A DNA stretch of 13,231 nucleotides from JBQTIQ01 sp052387955 (GCA_052387955.1 JBQTIQ010000004.1:1-13231); one strand, 5' to 3'. Counted from the stretch's first letter, positions 1 through 7,057 are shown. Notes: generated by a model not told the origin, from the letters alone. A program made the numbers and translations.

Positions 1-126
1 CGCATCGGTCAACTGGCCCATCGCCCACGACCATCGTTGGCGTTCCCCGGCCACGCAGGCCGCGCTCAGCCGCACCTCCGCTGGCGCTGCGGTGCTCGCA
101 TCGGTCAACTGGCCCATCCCCCACGA
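1..126. repeat. Tandem copies of a dispersed GC-rich intergenic repeat (family A)
   Basis: Positions 1-30 recur at 97-126 with one mismatch, giving a period of 96 bp; the window starts inside a unit. The core beginning TTGGCGTTCCCCGGCCACGC at 37 reappears at 11624 and 11714, where the 64-bp stretch 37-100 aligns with 11624-11687 with about nine mismatches. No reading frame here looks coding. The three cores all lie in intergenic DNA on the + strand, so this is a dispersed, locally tandem repeat family rather than a gene remnant. Its function is unknown. Confidence 0.75.
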
Positions 127-192
127 GGTTAGCGGTGACTCCCGGAGCTCCCCTCGTCGGGAAATCACCGCCATCGAGGGAACGGCTTTGGG

Positions 193-1176
193 ATGGACGG
201 CGTCAGAATGCACGTGATGAACGGCGGGAACCACTTCGTCCGACGACGCCACGTCGTCCGACGGCGGCGCCTCGCAGTGGCGGCGGCCATCCTGGCCGGA
301 GTGGTCGGCTTCGCCGCCTGCCGCGGCGACGACAACGGGTCACCCACGACCGCCGCGGGCCCGGCCGCCGACGACGATGGAAGGTCCACGACCACCACGG
401 CCGTGTCGTCGTCGACGACGTCGTCGTCCACCACCTCGACGACCGAGGCACCGACCACCACGACATCGACCACGACACCGGGGCCGCCGCTCGTACTGCC
501 CGGGACGCTTACGCCCATCTCGTCGACGGCGACGGTCCGCCCGGGCGACGAAGGCGACCAAGTGGTGGCCATTCAGCAGCGGCTCACCGCCCTCGGCTAT
601 CGGCCCGGCCCGGTCGATGGCGTGTACTCGAACAGCACCGCATCGGCGGTCATGGCCTTCCAGAAGAGCGAGGGCGTCGGTCGCGACGGCACCACCGGGC
701 CCGACACCCTGGCCCAGATGCTCGCCCCTACCGGCGCCGGAGCCCGGGACTCCGGGCGGGCACACATCGAGATCGACCTCGACCGTCAGATCATGTTCGC
801 GGTTGCCGGCGATGGCTCAGCCACCATCATCAACGTGTCGACCGGCACCGGGGAGCGCTACCGCGACAACGGGGTGTCAGGCGTTGCCATCACGCCGACC
901 GGGGGCTTCGTGGTCGAGCGGCGCATCGAAGGCTTCCACCAGGCGCCCTTGGGCACGCTCTACCGACCCCTGTTCTTCTATCAGGGTTGGGCGGTGCACG
1001 GCTCCAGCAACGTGCCCGGCTACCCGGCCAGCCATGGCTGCGTACGCACCAGCAACGTCGACCAGGACTACCTGTGGGACCTCTATCCCAACGGCAGCGA
1101 GGTCGTGATCTACAGCGGTGACAGCGACGCTCCCAGCGTGCTCACCGCCCCGGCCGACGCCGCCCCCGGCGCCTGA
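193..1176 (+). CDS. L,D-transpeptidase (YkuD fold) with peptidoglycan-binding domain, probable lipoprotein
   Basis: This is a cell-wall enzyme expected to form L,D (3-3) peptide cross-links or attach proteins to peptidoglycan outside the membrane. An Arg-rich N-terminus and hydrophobic helix (about residues 26-42) end at FAAC with Cys43, a plausible but imperfect lipobox. A Thr/Ser-rich spacer follows (about 65-96), then a PG_binding_1-like repeat (about 117-176, with GDQVVAIQQRL and GYRPGPVDGVY), then the YkuD catalytic domain (about 190-308). The catalytic signature is complete: His269, then SHGCVR at 280-285 with nucleophile Cys283. The 327-residue length is normal for this architecture. 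The start at 193 has GAGGGA about 11 bases upstream; ATG at 208 or 217 is an alternative that would still keep the signal segment. The next gene downstream is another envelope gene. Confidence 0.9.
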   Translation: MDGVRMHVMNGGNHFVRRRHVVRRRRLAVAAAILAGVVGFAACRGDDNGSPTTAAGPAADDDGRSTTTTAVSSSTTSSSTTSTTEAPTTTTSTTTPGPPLVLPGTLTPISSTATVRPGDEGDQVVAIQQRLTALGYRPGPVDGVYSNSTASAVMAFQKSEGVGRDGTTGPDTLAQMLAPTGAGARDSGRAHIEIDLDRQIMFAVAGDGSATIINVSTGTGERYRDNGVSGVAITPTGGFVVERRIEGFHQAPLGTLYRPLFFYQGWAVHGSSNVPGYPASHGCVRTSNVDQDYLWDLYPNGSEVVIYSGDSDAPSVLTAPADAAPGA

Positions 1177-1302
1177 ACGGCCGTCAACCCACCGACTGTC
1201 GCCGACCCCACCCGGGCAGCAATACTTGGTCTGGTTGCTCGTGCCGGTGCTGGCCTGGCCGCGGGCCGCCGTCGAGCCACCTGTTCCCCCGGAGGCGACT
1301 GG

Positions 1303-2811
1303 ATGGAAGTCGCGCAGGTCGGGACCGACCTGCCCCAGAAGCGGCCGGCGTTGGCCGGGCCGTACCCGTGGATCGGCGGCGCCGGCGTCTTGCTCATCGC
1401 CGTCACCGCGCCGGTATGGCGCCTCGACCGCAGCACCTGGCGCCTGACGATTCCTGGGCTCCCCCACGACGGGACGCGTCCGTTCACGACCCTCGCCTTC
1501 GTCACCGGGGTGGCGTTGCTGACGGTGGGCTGGATCGGGCTGATGGTTCGGGTCGAACGCAGCTCGGCACCCGAGCGCGCCCGTACCCGGACGGTGCTGC
1601 TGACCAGCGCACTGTGGTTCGGGCTGGTCCTGCTGGGCCCGCCCCTGCTGTCGAGCGATGTGTACAGCTACGCCGCCCAGGGCGAGATGGTCACCCGTGG
1701 CCTCGACCCGACGTCGGACGGCATGTACCAGCTCCTCAGCGGGAACTTCGTGGCCCACACCGACCCGGTGTGGCGGAACTCGCCCGGCAACCCCTACGGG
1801 CCGGTGCAGATGGGCCTGGCGGCGGCGGTGGTGACCGTCGCCGGCCATGACCCGTCGTGGTCGATCTGGGGCCTGCGGTTGCTGGCGGTGGCGGGGATGG
1901 CCCTCGCCGCCTGGGGCGTGCACGACCTGGCCCGCCGCCACGGGGTACCACCGCCGATTGCACTGAGCTTCGCCGTTGCCAACCCGATCGCGGTGCTCCA
2001 TCTCGTGGGCGGCGGCCACAACGACGCCATCATGACCGGGCTGCTGTGCGCCGGGTGCGCCCTCGCCCTGCGGGGCCGATGGGGTTGGGGAATCATCCTG
2101 GTGGCGCTGGCCGCCGCGGTGAAGGTGCCAGCGGCAGCGGCCTTGGTGTACCTGGCGTGGTGCCGGCGGGGACCCACGGCCACCGGGCGCGAACGCGTGC
2201 GGGAGGCGGCCGCTGCTCTCGGGGTGGGAGTCGGAGTCATCGCCGTCTCCGGTGCCGTGGTCGGGATCGGCTTCGGCTGGGTGGGCGCCATGCGCAACGC
2301 CGGCGTCACCATGGGAACGTTGTCGTTGCCGACCCAGGCCGGGTTCGCCGTCAGCGGTCTTCTCGACGTCCTCGGTACCCCGGTCTCCTCCGACGTCGTG
2401 GTGGGCCGGTTCCGGCTGGCCGGGCTCGCCGTTGCCGGGATCATCTGCCTGTGGCTGCTGTGGCGGGCCGACCGGTTCGGACCGGTCCGGGCCACCGGCT
2501 TGGCCCTGTTGGCGGTGGCGGTCCTGGGCCCGGCGTTGTGGCCCTGGTACCTGGCGCCCGCCTTGGCGCTCATGGGAGCGGCCGGCATGGGCCGCTGGCG
2601 GCCGTCGGCGGTCGTGCTCTGCGCCGCCTTCGCCCTCGAGGTGATGCCAACGGGCACGGCGGCGTCGCCCATCCTCGAGCACCAGCACCTGTACAGCCTC
2701 GGCCTCATCGTCCTGATCGTGGCCCTGGCGGCGGCGGCGCCGATCGTGTGCGAACGGTGGGGGCTGTACCGGGCTCCCTGGAAACCGGGCGAGGTCGCCC
2801 TGCCGGGATGA
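1303..2811 (+). CDS. mptB: Polyprenol-phosphomannose-dependent alpha-1,6-mannosyltransferase, MptB-like (GT-C fold)
   Basis: This is a multi-pass membrane glycosyltransferase of the MptA/MptB family, which elongates the alpha-1,6-mannan backbone of lipomannan using polyprenyl-phosphomannose on the outer face of the membrane. The 502 residues are mostly hydrophobic, with roughly a dozen membrane segments. The family hallmarks lie in the first extracytoplasmic loops: SSDVYSYAAQG at about 117-127, with Asp119 the likely GT-C catalytic acidic residue, and DPVWRNSPGNPYGPVQ at about 154-169. The start is well supported by GGAGG at 1291-1295, seven bases before the ATG. The gene follows the L,D-transpeptidase by 126 bp on the same strand, so both may serve envelope assembly. 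The family is well known from Mycobacterium and Corynebacterium; acceptor and product here are inferred, and the family assignment is firmer than the exact function. Confidence 0.8.
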   Translation: MEVAQVGTDLPQKRPALAGPYPWIGGAGVLLIAVTAPVWRLDRSTWRLTIPGLPHDGTRPFTTLAFVTGVALLTVGWIGLMVRVERSSAPERARTRTVLLTSALWFGLVLLGPPLLSSDVYSYAAQGEMVTRGLDPTSDGMYQLLSGNFVAHTDPVWRNSPGNPYGPVQMGLAAAVVTVAGHDPSWSIWGLRLLAVAGMALAAWGVHDLARRHGVPPPIALSFAVANPIAVLHLVGGGHNDAIMTGLLCAGCALALRGRWGWGIILVALAAAVKVPAAAALVYLAWCRRGPTATGRERVREAAAALGVGVGVIAVSGAVVGIGFGWVGAMRNAGVTMGTLSLPTQAGFAVSGLLDVLGTPVSSDVVVGRFRLAGLAVAGIICLWLLWRADRFGPVRATGLALLAVAVLGPALWPWYLAPALALMGAAGMGRWRPSAVVLCAAFALEVMPTGTAASPILEHQHLYSLGLIVLIVALAAAAPIVCERWGLYRAPWKPGEVALPG

Positions 2812-2916
2812 CCGCGACGGCTCGGCCGCGGCCCTGCTGAACGGGGTCGGGCCGGCGTCTCCTCGCTCGCCCCCGCCCGACGAGTTGGAGCTGTGCCGGC
2901 CGAGACGGAGCCGGCC

Positions 2917-2946
2917 TTGACAGGCGGTTGCGTCGCACTTCATTCT
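2917..2946 (+). promoter_or_regulatory. Candidate promoter of the ABC importer operon, with adjacent AT-rich dyad
   Basis: A perfect TTGACA (-35) lies at 2917-2922. An 18-base spacer leads to CATTCT at 2941-2946 as a weak -10; TTCATT at 2939-2944, with a 16-base spacer, is the alternative. The start codon at 2981 is about 35 bases further on. The stretch 2939-2970 is strikingly AT-rich for this genome and contains an imperfect dyad at 2947-2961 (CTA, then AA and TT at the centre, then TAG), a possible operator just downstream of the -10. A short stem (CCGGC 2896-2900 with GCCGG 2910-2914) sits immediately upstream and could end the mannosyltransferase transcript. Confidence 0.5.
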
Positions 2947-2980
2947 CTAGCAAATTCATAGGCAAACTTACGGAGCGCCC

Positions 2981-4066
2981 GTGCCACCCATCAGCTTGCG
3001 CAATCGGCTCTCGGCCGCCGTCATCGGTGGCCTTCTCGTGCTCGCCGCCGGCTGCGGGAACGACGAGGCCAGGACGCAGGACACGGCCGCCGGCAGCTCG
3101 GGCGCCAGCGGCGCGCCGGCCGAGGCGGTGACGGTCAGGCTGGGCTACTTCCCCAACGTGACCCACGCCCCCGCCCTCTACGGGGTGGCCGAGGGACTCT
3201 TCGCCGAGCGGCTGGGGGACAACCAGCTCGAGACCAAGACCTTCAACGCCGGCCCCGAAGCCATGGAGTCGTTGCTGTCGGGCGGCCTCGACATGACCTT
3301 CGTCGGGCCCAATCCGGCCATCAACGCCTTCGCCCGCTCGGAAGGCCACGACGTGCGCATCGTCGCCGGTTCGACGTCGGGGGGCGCCTTCCTGGTCACC
3401 CGGCCCGACATCAACGGCCCGGAGGACCTCCGGGGCAAGACGCTGGCCACCCCACAACTGGGCCAGACCCAGGACGTCGCCTTGCGCAGCTGGCTCGAGG
3501 ACAACGGGCTCGAGGCCGATACGTCGGGCGGGGGTGACGTGTCCATCCGGCCCCAAGCGAACGCCGACTCCCTGGCGCAGCTCCAGCAGGGCCAGATCGA
3601 CGGCGCCTGGGTGCCCGAGCCTTGGGCCACTCGCCTCGTCCTGGAGGGAGGGGGCAAGGTCCTCGTCGACGAGCGCACACTGTGGCCTGAGGGGCGCTTC
3701 GTGACGACGCACCTGGTGGTCGCGACCGAGTTCCTCGAGGAACACCCCGAGATCGTCCGCCACGTCATCGAGGGCGAGCGGGATGCGATCGTGGCCATCG
3801 CCGCCGATCCCGGCCGGGCACGGACGGTCGTGAACAAGGCGATCGGCGATCTCACCGGCAAGCCCCTCCAGGAGGAGACGATCGAGGCCTCGTTCGAGAA
3901 CCTCTCCTTCACCCTCGACCCCATCGCTGCATCCCTGGTCCGCTCGGCCGAGGACGCGGAGGCGGTCGGCCTCCTGGACCCGGTCGACCTCACCGGCATC
4001 TACGCCCTCGACCTTGTCAACGAGGTGCTCCGGGAGGCCGGCGAGCCCCCGGTGAGGGGTCTGTAG
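2981..4066 (+). CDS. ABC transporter substrate-binding lipoprotein, nitrate/sulfonate/taurine type (NMT1/SsuA-like)
   Basis: This is the extracytoplasmic receptor that captures a small anionic substrate and delivers it to the permease and ATPase encoded just downstream. A signal peptide with hydrophobic core (about residues 11-22) ends at the lipobox LAAGC, with Cys25 the lipidation site. The mature protein begins with the family pattern LGYFPNVTHAPALYGVAEG, followed by a GPEAMESLLSGGLDMTFVG segment and a VPEPWATRL segment, all typical of COG0715 periplasmic-fold proteins. At 361 residues the length is usual. The GTG start at 2981 is preceded by GGAG at 2972-2975. The family covers aliphatic sulfonates, taurine, nitrate and thiamine precursors. 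No ssuD-, tauD- or nitrate reductase-like gene is in view, so the ligand is undetermined. Confidence 0.85.
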   Translation: MPPISLRNRLSAAVIGGLLVLAAGCGNDEARTQDTAAGSSGASGAPAEAVTVRLGYFPNVTHAPALYGVAEGLFAERLGDNQLETKTFNAGPEAMESLLSGGLDMTFVGPNPAINAFARSEGHDVRIVAGSTSGGAFLVTRPDINGPEDLRGKTLATPQLGQTQDVALRSWLEDNGLEADTSGGGDVSIRPQANADSLAQLQQGQIDGAWVPEPWATRLVLEGGGKVLVDERTLWPEGRFVTTHLVVATEFLEEHPEIVRHVIEGERDAIVAIAADPGRARTVVNKAIGDLTGKPLQEETIEASFENLSFTLDPIAASLVRSAEDAEAVGLLDPVDLTGIYALDLVNEVLREAGEPPVRGL

Positions 4067-4085
4067 TCAGCCCGCCCGGGCCCCG

Positions 4086-4116
4086 CTGCGCTCGGCTCGA
4101 CCGGGGCCGAGCGCAG
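4086..4116 (+). other. Intercistronic hairpin between binding-protein and ATPase genes
   Basis: CTGCGCTCGGC at 4086-4096 is perfectly complementary to GCCGAGCGCAG at 4106-4116, giving an 11-bp stem with a 9-base loop. It has no following T-run and lies within an apparent operon. I infer an RNA-stabilising or attenuating hairpin that keeps the binding protein in excess over ATPase and permease, a known arrangement in importer operons. An alternative pairing (GGCCCCG 4079-4085 with CGGGGCC 4102-4108) would compete with it. Confidence 0.6.
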
Positions 4117-4170
4117 GTGCTGGCCCAGCGTCTTGGGCGTCCCGGGACCGTTCAAGACAGGAGCCCTCGC

Positions 4171-5022
4171 GTGACAACCGACATGGACAACCCCAAGGCG
4201 GCCGCGTCTACGGGAGCAGGGGCGCAGCGGCGCCAGCAGACCACCCCGCGCCACGAGGTCCCGCTGGCGCCGGCAGAGCCGGTGCCAGCGGTGGCGATCC
4301 GAGCCCTCGACAAGGTCTACGGCCACGGCGCCGGGGCCGTGGCCGCTCTCGACGGCATCGACCTTTCGGTGCGCCCCGGTGAGCTGGTGTGCCTGGTCGG
4401 TGCGTCCGGGTGCGGCAAGTCGACGCTGCTCAACCTCGTGGCCGGGCTCGACGAGCCGACCCGCGGCACGGTGGCCGTGCGGGGCCGCACCGCCCTGATG
4501 TTCCAGGAGGCAGCCCTGTTCCCGTGGCTGACGGTGGCCGGGAACGTGGAGCTGGCCTTCCGGCTGCGGGGCGTGGGACGGGCCGAACGGCGCCGGCGCA
4601 CGGCCGAGCTGCTACGGCTGGTACACCTGCACGACTTCGGCCGCAAACGCCCCCACGAGCTCTCGGGCGGCATGCGCCAGCGGGTAGCCCTGGCTCGTGC
4701 CCTTGCTCAGGACGCCGACGTGCTGCTCATGGACGAGCCCTTCGGCGCCCTCGACGCCATGACCCGAGACCTGTTGCACGACGAGCTCGAGCGGCTGTGG
4801 TCGGACCGCACGCTCACCGTGGTGTTCGTCACCCACAACGTCCGCGAGGCGGCCCGGCTGGCTGATCGGGTCGTGGTGCTCTCGAGCCGGCCCGGCCGGG
4901 TGGTCGCCGAGCTCGCCGTGCCCATCGACCGGCCCCGTCGGATCGAGTCGCCGGCGGTGAGCGCACTGGCGAGCGAGATCACCGGCACCCTGCGCCGGGA
5001 GGTGGCCCGCCATGGCCGTTGA
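4171..5022 (+). CDS. ABC transporter ATP-binding protein, nitrate/sulfonate/taurine type (SsuB/TauB-like)
   Basis: This is the cytoplasmic ATPase that powers the importer encoded with its neighbours. Counting from the GTG at 4171 (AGGAG at 4159-4163, spacing 7), all ABC motifs are present: Walker A GASGCGKST (77-85), Q-loop FQEAALFPW (Gln112), signature LSGGMRQR (164-171), Walker B VLLMDEP (184-190, catalytic Glu189), D-loop region GALD and H-loop VTHN (His222). The FPWLTV Q-loop and the compact length (283 residues) match the SsuB/TauB/NrtD group. An upstream ATG at 4117 in the same frame would run back through the intercistronic spacer and lacks a good ribosome site, so GTG is preferred. 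Residues 1-40 form a low-complexity extension absent from most homologues and include repeat-like DNA (4207-4242). The 3' end overlaps the permease gene by 11 bp. Confidence 0.9.
   Translation: MTTDMDNPKAAASTGAGAQRRQQTTPRHEVPLAPAEPVPAVAIRALDKVYGHGAGAVAALDGIDLSVRPGELVCLVGASGCGKSTLLNLVAGLDEPTRGTVAVRGRTALMFQEAALFPWLTVAGNVELAFRLRGVGRAERRRRTAELLRLVHLHDFGRKRPHELSGGMRQRVALARALAQDADVLLMDEPFGALDAMTRDLLHDELERLWSDRTLTVVFVTHNVREAARLADRVVVLSSRPGRVVAELAVPIDRPRRIESPAVSALASEITGTLRREVARHGR
4207..4242 (+). repeat. Short dispersed repeat (family B) inside the ATPase coding region
   Basis: This segment aligns with 5088-5126 (permease gene) and 13153-13191 (intergenic right end). Shared blocks are CGG, GCAGG, GCG, AGCG, CGCC and AGCAGACC. 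Against 13153-13191 there are about six mismatches and one 3-base gap over 36 aligned bases. It encodes part of the low-complexity N-terminal extension of the ATPase. Confidence 0.55.
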
Positions 5023-5974
5023 CCGTTCCCAGCGCCGCAGCATGGCCGACGCCGTCCCCGTCCCCGCCGCCGCGGCGCCGGCGCCAGTCTCCGGGAGCAG
5101 GAGCGAGGCGACGCCCGCAGCCGACGACCAGCTGCGCCAGCAGATGGCGGGCCTCGACCGGCTGGAACTGGCGGCCGCGCCCCCTCGGCGTCGTAGCGCC
5201 CGGGCCTGGTCGGCGGCATGGCCCAAGCTGGCGGCGCTGGCCATTGCCCTGCTGGCGTGGCAGTTGGTGGTGTCCTCGGGATGGAAGCCCGAGCACCTCC
5301 TGCCCGGCCCCAAGAAGGTCCTCCTCGAGCTGCAGGACATGGCTGCCGACGGCTCGCTGGGCACGGCCATCTCGATCACCGCCCGTCGTGCCCTGGTCGG
5401 GTTCGGGATGGCCCTCGTCATCGGCGTCGTGACGGGCAGCCTGATCGCTCGGGTGCGGGTCCTGCGCAGTGCCTTCGGCTCGTTCATCACCGGGCTCCAG
5501 ACCATGCCGTCGATCGCCTGGTTCCCCCTCGCCATCTTGTTGTTCCAGCCCTCCGAAGCGGCCATCCGATTCGTGGTGGTGCTCGGCGCCGCCCCGTCGA
5601 TCGCCAACGGCCTCATCAGCGGGGCCGACCAGGTCCCACCCCTGTTGCTGCGGGCGGGCAAGGCGCTCGGGGCCAAGGGCTGGGCCGCCTTCCGGCACGT
5701 CGTGCTGCCGGCGTCGCTCCCGCCGTTCCTGGCCGGCTCCAAACAGGGCTGGGCGTTCGCATGGCGGAGCCTGTTGGCCGGAGAGTTGCTGGTCGTGATC
5801 CCGTCCCAGCTGTCGATCGGGGTGACGCTCCAGAACGCCCGCGACCTCCTCGACGCGCCGCGGCTTCTGGCCACGATGCTGGTCATCCTGGTGATCGGCA
5901 TCATCGTCGACAGCGTGCTGTTCGGGACGATCGAGCGTGCCGTGCGCAAGCGCTGGGGGCTGGTCGGGCCCTGA
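5012..5974 (+). CDS. ABC transporter permease, nitrate/sulfonate/taurine type (SsuC/TauC-like)
   Basis: This is the integral membrane subunit of the importer. The BPD_transp_1 core spans about residues 70-312, with around six hydrophobic segments (for example 71-88, 128-147 and 286-305). The coupling (EAA) loop is at about 213-242, with KALGAKGWAAFRHVVLPASL, followed by WRSLLAGELL; both are characteristic of the SsuC/TauC group. The start at 5012 has GGGAGG at 4997-5002 and overlaps the ATPase gene end by 11 bp, which indicates translational coupling. At 320 residues it is longer than typical permeases (about 250-280) because residues 1-65 form an Ala/Pro/Arg-rich cytoplasmic extension. Repeat-like DNA (5088-5126) lies within that extension. 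A strong hairpin follows the stop codon. Confidence 0.88.
   Translation: MAVDRSQRRSMADAVPVPAAAAPAPVSGSRSEATPAADDQLRQQMAGLDRLELAAAPPRRRSARAWSAAWPKLAALAIALLAWQLVVSSGWKPEHLLPGPKKVLLELQDMAADGSLGTAISITARRALVGFGMALVIGVVTGSLIARVRVLRSAFGSFITGLQTMPSIAWFPLAILLFQPSEAAIRFVVVLGAAPSIANGLISGADQVPPLLLRAGKALGAKGWAAFRHVVLPASLPPFLAGSKQGWAFAWRSLLAGELLVVIPSQLSIGVTLQNARDLLDAPRLLATMLVILVIGIIVDSVLFGTIERAVRKRWGLVGP
5088..5126 (+). repeat. Short dispersed repeat (family B) inside the permease coding region
   Basis: This 39-bp segment matches 13153-13191 with about six mismatches and matches 4207-4242 in the ATPase gene with one 3-base gap. It encodes about residues 26-38 of the permease N-terminal extension, in a different reading frame from the copy in the ATPase gene. 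The similarity is therefore at DNA level and not a shared protein motif. Confidence 0.6.
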
Positions 5975-5995
5975 CGGCACAGCTTCCGAGAACGA

Positions 5996-6029
5996 CTGAG
6001 GGCGGGCCCGGTCAAGGCCCGCCCTTCAG
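5996..6029. terminator. Bidirectional terminator hairpin between convergent transcripts
   Basis: GGGCGGGCC at 6000-6008 pairs perfectly with GGCCCGCCC at 6016-6024 around a 7-base loop, and CTGA and TCAG extend the stem with one bulged base. It lies 21 bases after the permease stop and about 40 bases after the stop of the convergent SCP2-like gene. There is only a minimal T-tail, as is common in high-GC actinomycetes. Confidence 0.75.
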
Positions 6030-6066
6030 CACGCGGAGTTCCAGTTGTGCGGCCGCAGCCGCCGAG

Positions 6067-6501
6067 TCAGGGAACGATCGAGACCAGCCCGATGAACTGC
6101 AGCGAGACGAACGGGTGCTTGATGAGGCCCTTGACCACCAGCTTGTGCTTGGCGATCTCCCACAGGACGCCGAAGCCCCGCTTGGTGAAGAAGCCGAGAG
6201 GCAGCAGGCCGGAAACGGCCATCTTGAGCTGGGACACGTCGAGGATCTGGTCGACCGTGGCCTTCACCACCACGCTCGGCTTGGCTACCAGGCCGTTGTA
6301 GATGGTGCACTTGTCCGCGCCGAACACGAGCGTCGAGGCATCCTCGGCGTCGAAGCTGTACACCGCCACCGGGCGGGGCATCCGGCGGGCGATGGCGACG
6401 CGGTCGGGGAAGTTGGTGAAGTTCTGCGAGAGCAGAGTCTGAAGGATCGACGACACGCCGTTGGCGTTGTCCCCGTCGTAGAGCTCGACGCCGTATGCCA
6501 T
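6067..6501 (-). CDS. SCP2-like (sterol carrier) domain protein, paralogue 2 of a tandem pair
   Basis: This small soluble protein of 144 residues has no signal peptide. It is over 80% identical to the product of the gene just upstream (6602-7057) from ELYDGDNANGVSS onward, with matching ends (QFIGLVSIVP). The central part (KCTIYNG, then KPSVVVKATVDQILDVSQLK, then SGLLPLG, then KHKLVVKG) has the alternating strand pattern and 'probe strand, loading segment, low-complexity turn' layout I associate with SCP2 domains, which bind sterols, fatty acids or other hydrophobic ligands. The fold call is by eye and moderate. The start is firm, with AGGAGG in the reverse strand at 6516-6511. It lacks seven N-terminal residues present in the paralogue and carries small-residue or charged substitutions near the C-terminus, so ligand preference may differ. 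Confidence 0.7.
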   Translation of the reverse strand: MAYGVELYDGDNANGVSSILQTLLSQNFTNFPDRVAIARRMPRPVAVYSFDAEDASTLVFGADKCTIYNGLVAKPSVVVKATVDQILDVSQLKMAVSGLLPLGFFTKRGFGVLWEIAKHKLVVKGLIKHPFVSLQFIGLVSIVP

Positions 6502-6567
6502 TTCTGGTTCCTCCTAAGCCCGGCGCATGGCGGCGCCGAGGTTCTGCGAACGAGGCCCGGACTAGAT

Positions 6568-6594
6568 CGTCAGCGGACCGGACAGTCGCTGACG
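6568..6594 (-). terminator. Weak hairpin after the first SCP2-like paralogue
   Basis: CGTCAGCG (6568-6575) pairs with CGCTGACG (6587-6594) around an 11-base loop, a few bases past the stop codon of the gene at 6602-7057 on the - strand. It has no T-run, so it could be partial termination or an mRNA end-stabiliser between the two duplicated genes. Confidence 0.4.
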
Positions 6595-6601
6595 GGCGGG
6601 A

Positions 6602-7057
6602 TCAGGGGACGATCGATACCAGGCCGATGAACTGCAGCGCGGTAACCGGGTGCAGGATGAGGCCCTTCACCACCAGCTTGTGCTTGGCGATCTCCCACAG
6701 GACGTCATAGCCCCGCTTTGTGCCCAGCAGGCCGAGCGGGATCAGCCCGGAGAAGTACATCTTGAGCTGGGAGACGTCGAGGATCTGGTCGACCGTCGCC
6801 TTCACGATGACGCTGGGCCGGCCCACGATCCCGTTGTAGATCGTGCACTTGTTCATACCGAACACCAGGGTCGACGAGTCCTCGGCGTCGAAGCTGTAGA
6901 CCGCCACCGGACGGGGCATCCGCCGGGCGATCAGGATCCGGCTCGGGAAGTTGTAGAAGTTCTGCGAGAGCAGCGTCTGAAGGATGGACGAGACGCCGTT
7001 GGCGTTGTCCCCGTCGTACAGCTCGATGTCGTAAGTGCCGTAATCGCCATAGACCAT
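6602..7057 (-). CDS. SCP2-like (sterol carrier) domain protein, paralogue 1 of a tandem pair
   Basis: This soluble protein of 151 residues is the longer of the duplicated pair. It has a short Tyr/Asp-rich N-terminus, an Arg/Pro-containing segment (ARRMPRPVAVYSFDAED, about 44-60), and then a strand-rich half ending KHKLVVKGLILHP and QFIGLVSIVP. The middle part resembles an SCP2 lipid-binding domain, where a hydrophobic ligand would sit in an internal tunnel; this is a by-eye assignment and could be a different small beta fold. A strong AGAGGAGGAGA ribosome site lies upstream (7075-7066 read on the - strand). The 227-bp gap upstream contains a terminator-like hairpin for the preceding gene, so this pair may have its own promoter, though I see no clear one. 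High similarity to the neighbour at DNA and protein level indicates recent duplication. Confidence 0.7.
   Translation of the reverse strand: MVYGDYGTYDIELYDGDNANGVSSILQTLLSQNFYNFPSRILIARRMPRPVAVYSFDAEDSSTLVFGMNKCTIYNGIVGRPSVIVKATVDQILDVSQLKMYFSGLIPLGLLGTKRGYDVLWEIAKHKLVVKGLILHPVTALQFIGLVSIVP

Noticed and set aside
1..126. CRISPR array at the window start
   Set aside because: Only about one and a third units are present, with a 96-bp period and no spacer/repeat alternation. The same unit occurs elsewhere as an intergenic repeat, and no cas genes are in view.
340..572. Val/Asp-rich - strand frames opposite the transpeptidase linker
   Set aside because: They are the complement of the Thr/Ser codon run in the + strand gene and have no independent support.
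877..2943. A 688-residue open frame on the - strand across the transpeptidase and mannosyltransferase genes
   Set aside because: Its composition is Gly/Arg/His/Pro-rich with no motif, and it overlaps two strongly supported + strand genes.
4117..4170. Upstream ATG as start of the ABC ATPase
   Set aside because: The extra 18 residues come from the spacer next to the hairpin, and the GTG at 4171 has AGGAG at ideal spacing.
5218..6630. A 470-residue + strand frame running from the permease gene through the convergent terminator into the SCP2-like gene
   Set aside because: It crosses a strong terminator and two well-supported genes, and its product is Arg/Pro-rich without domain signal.
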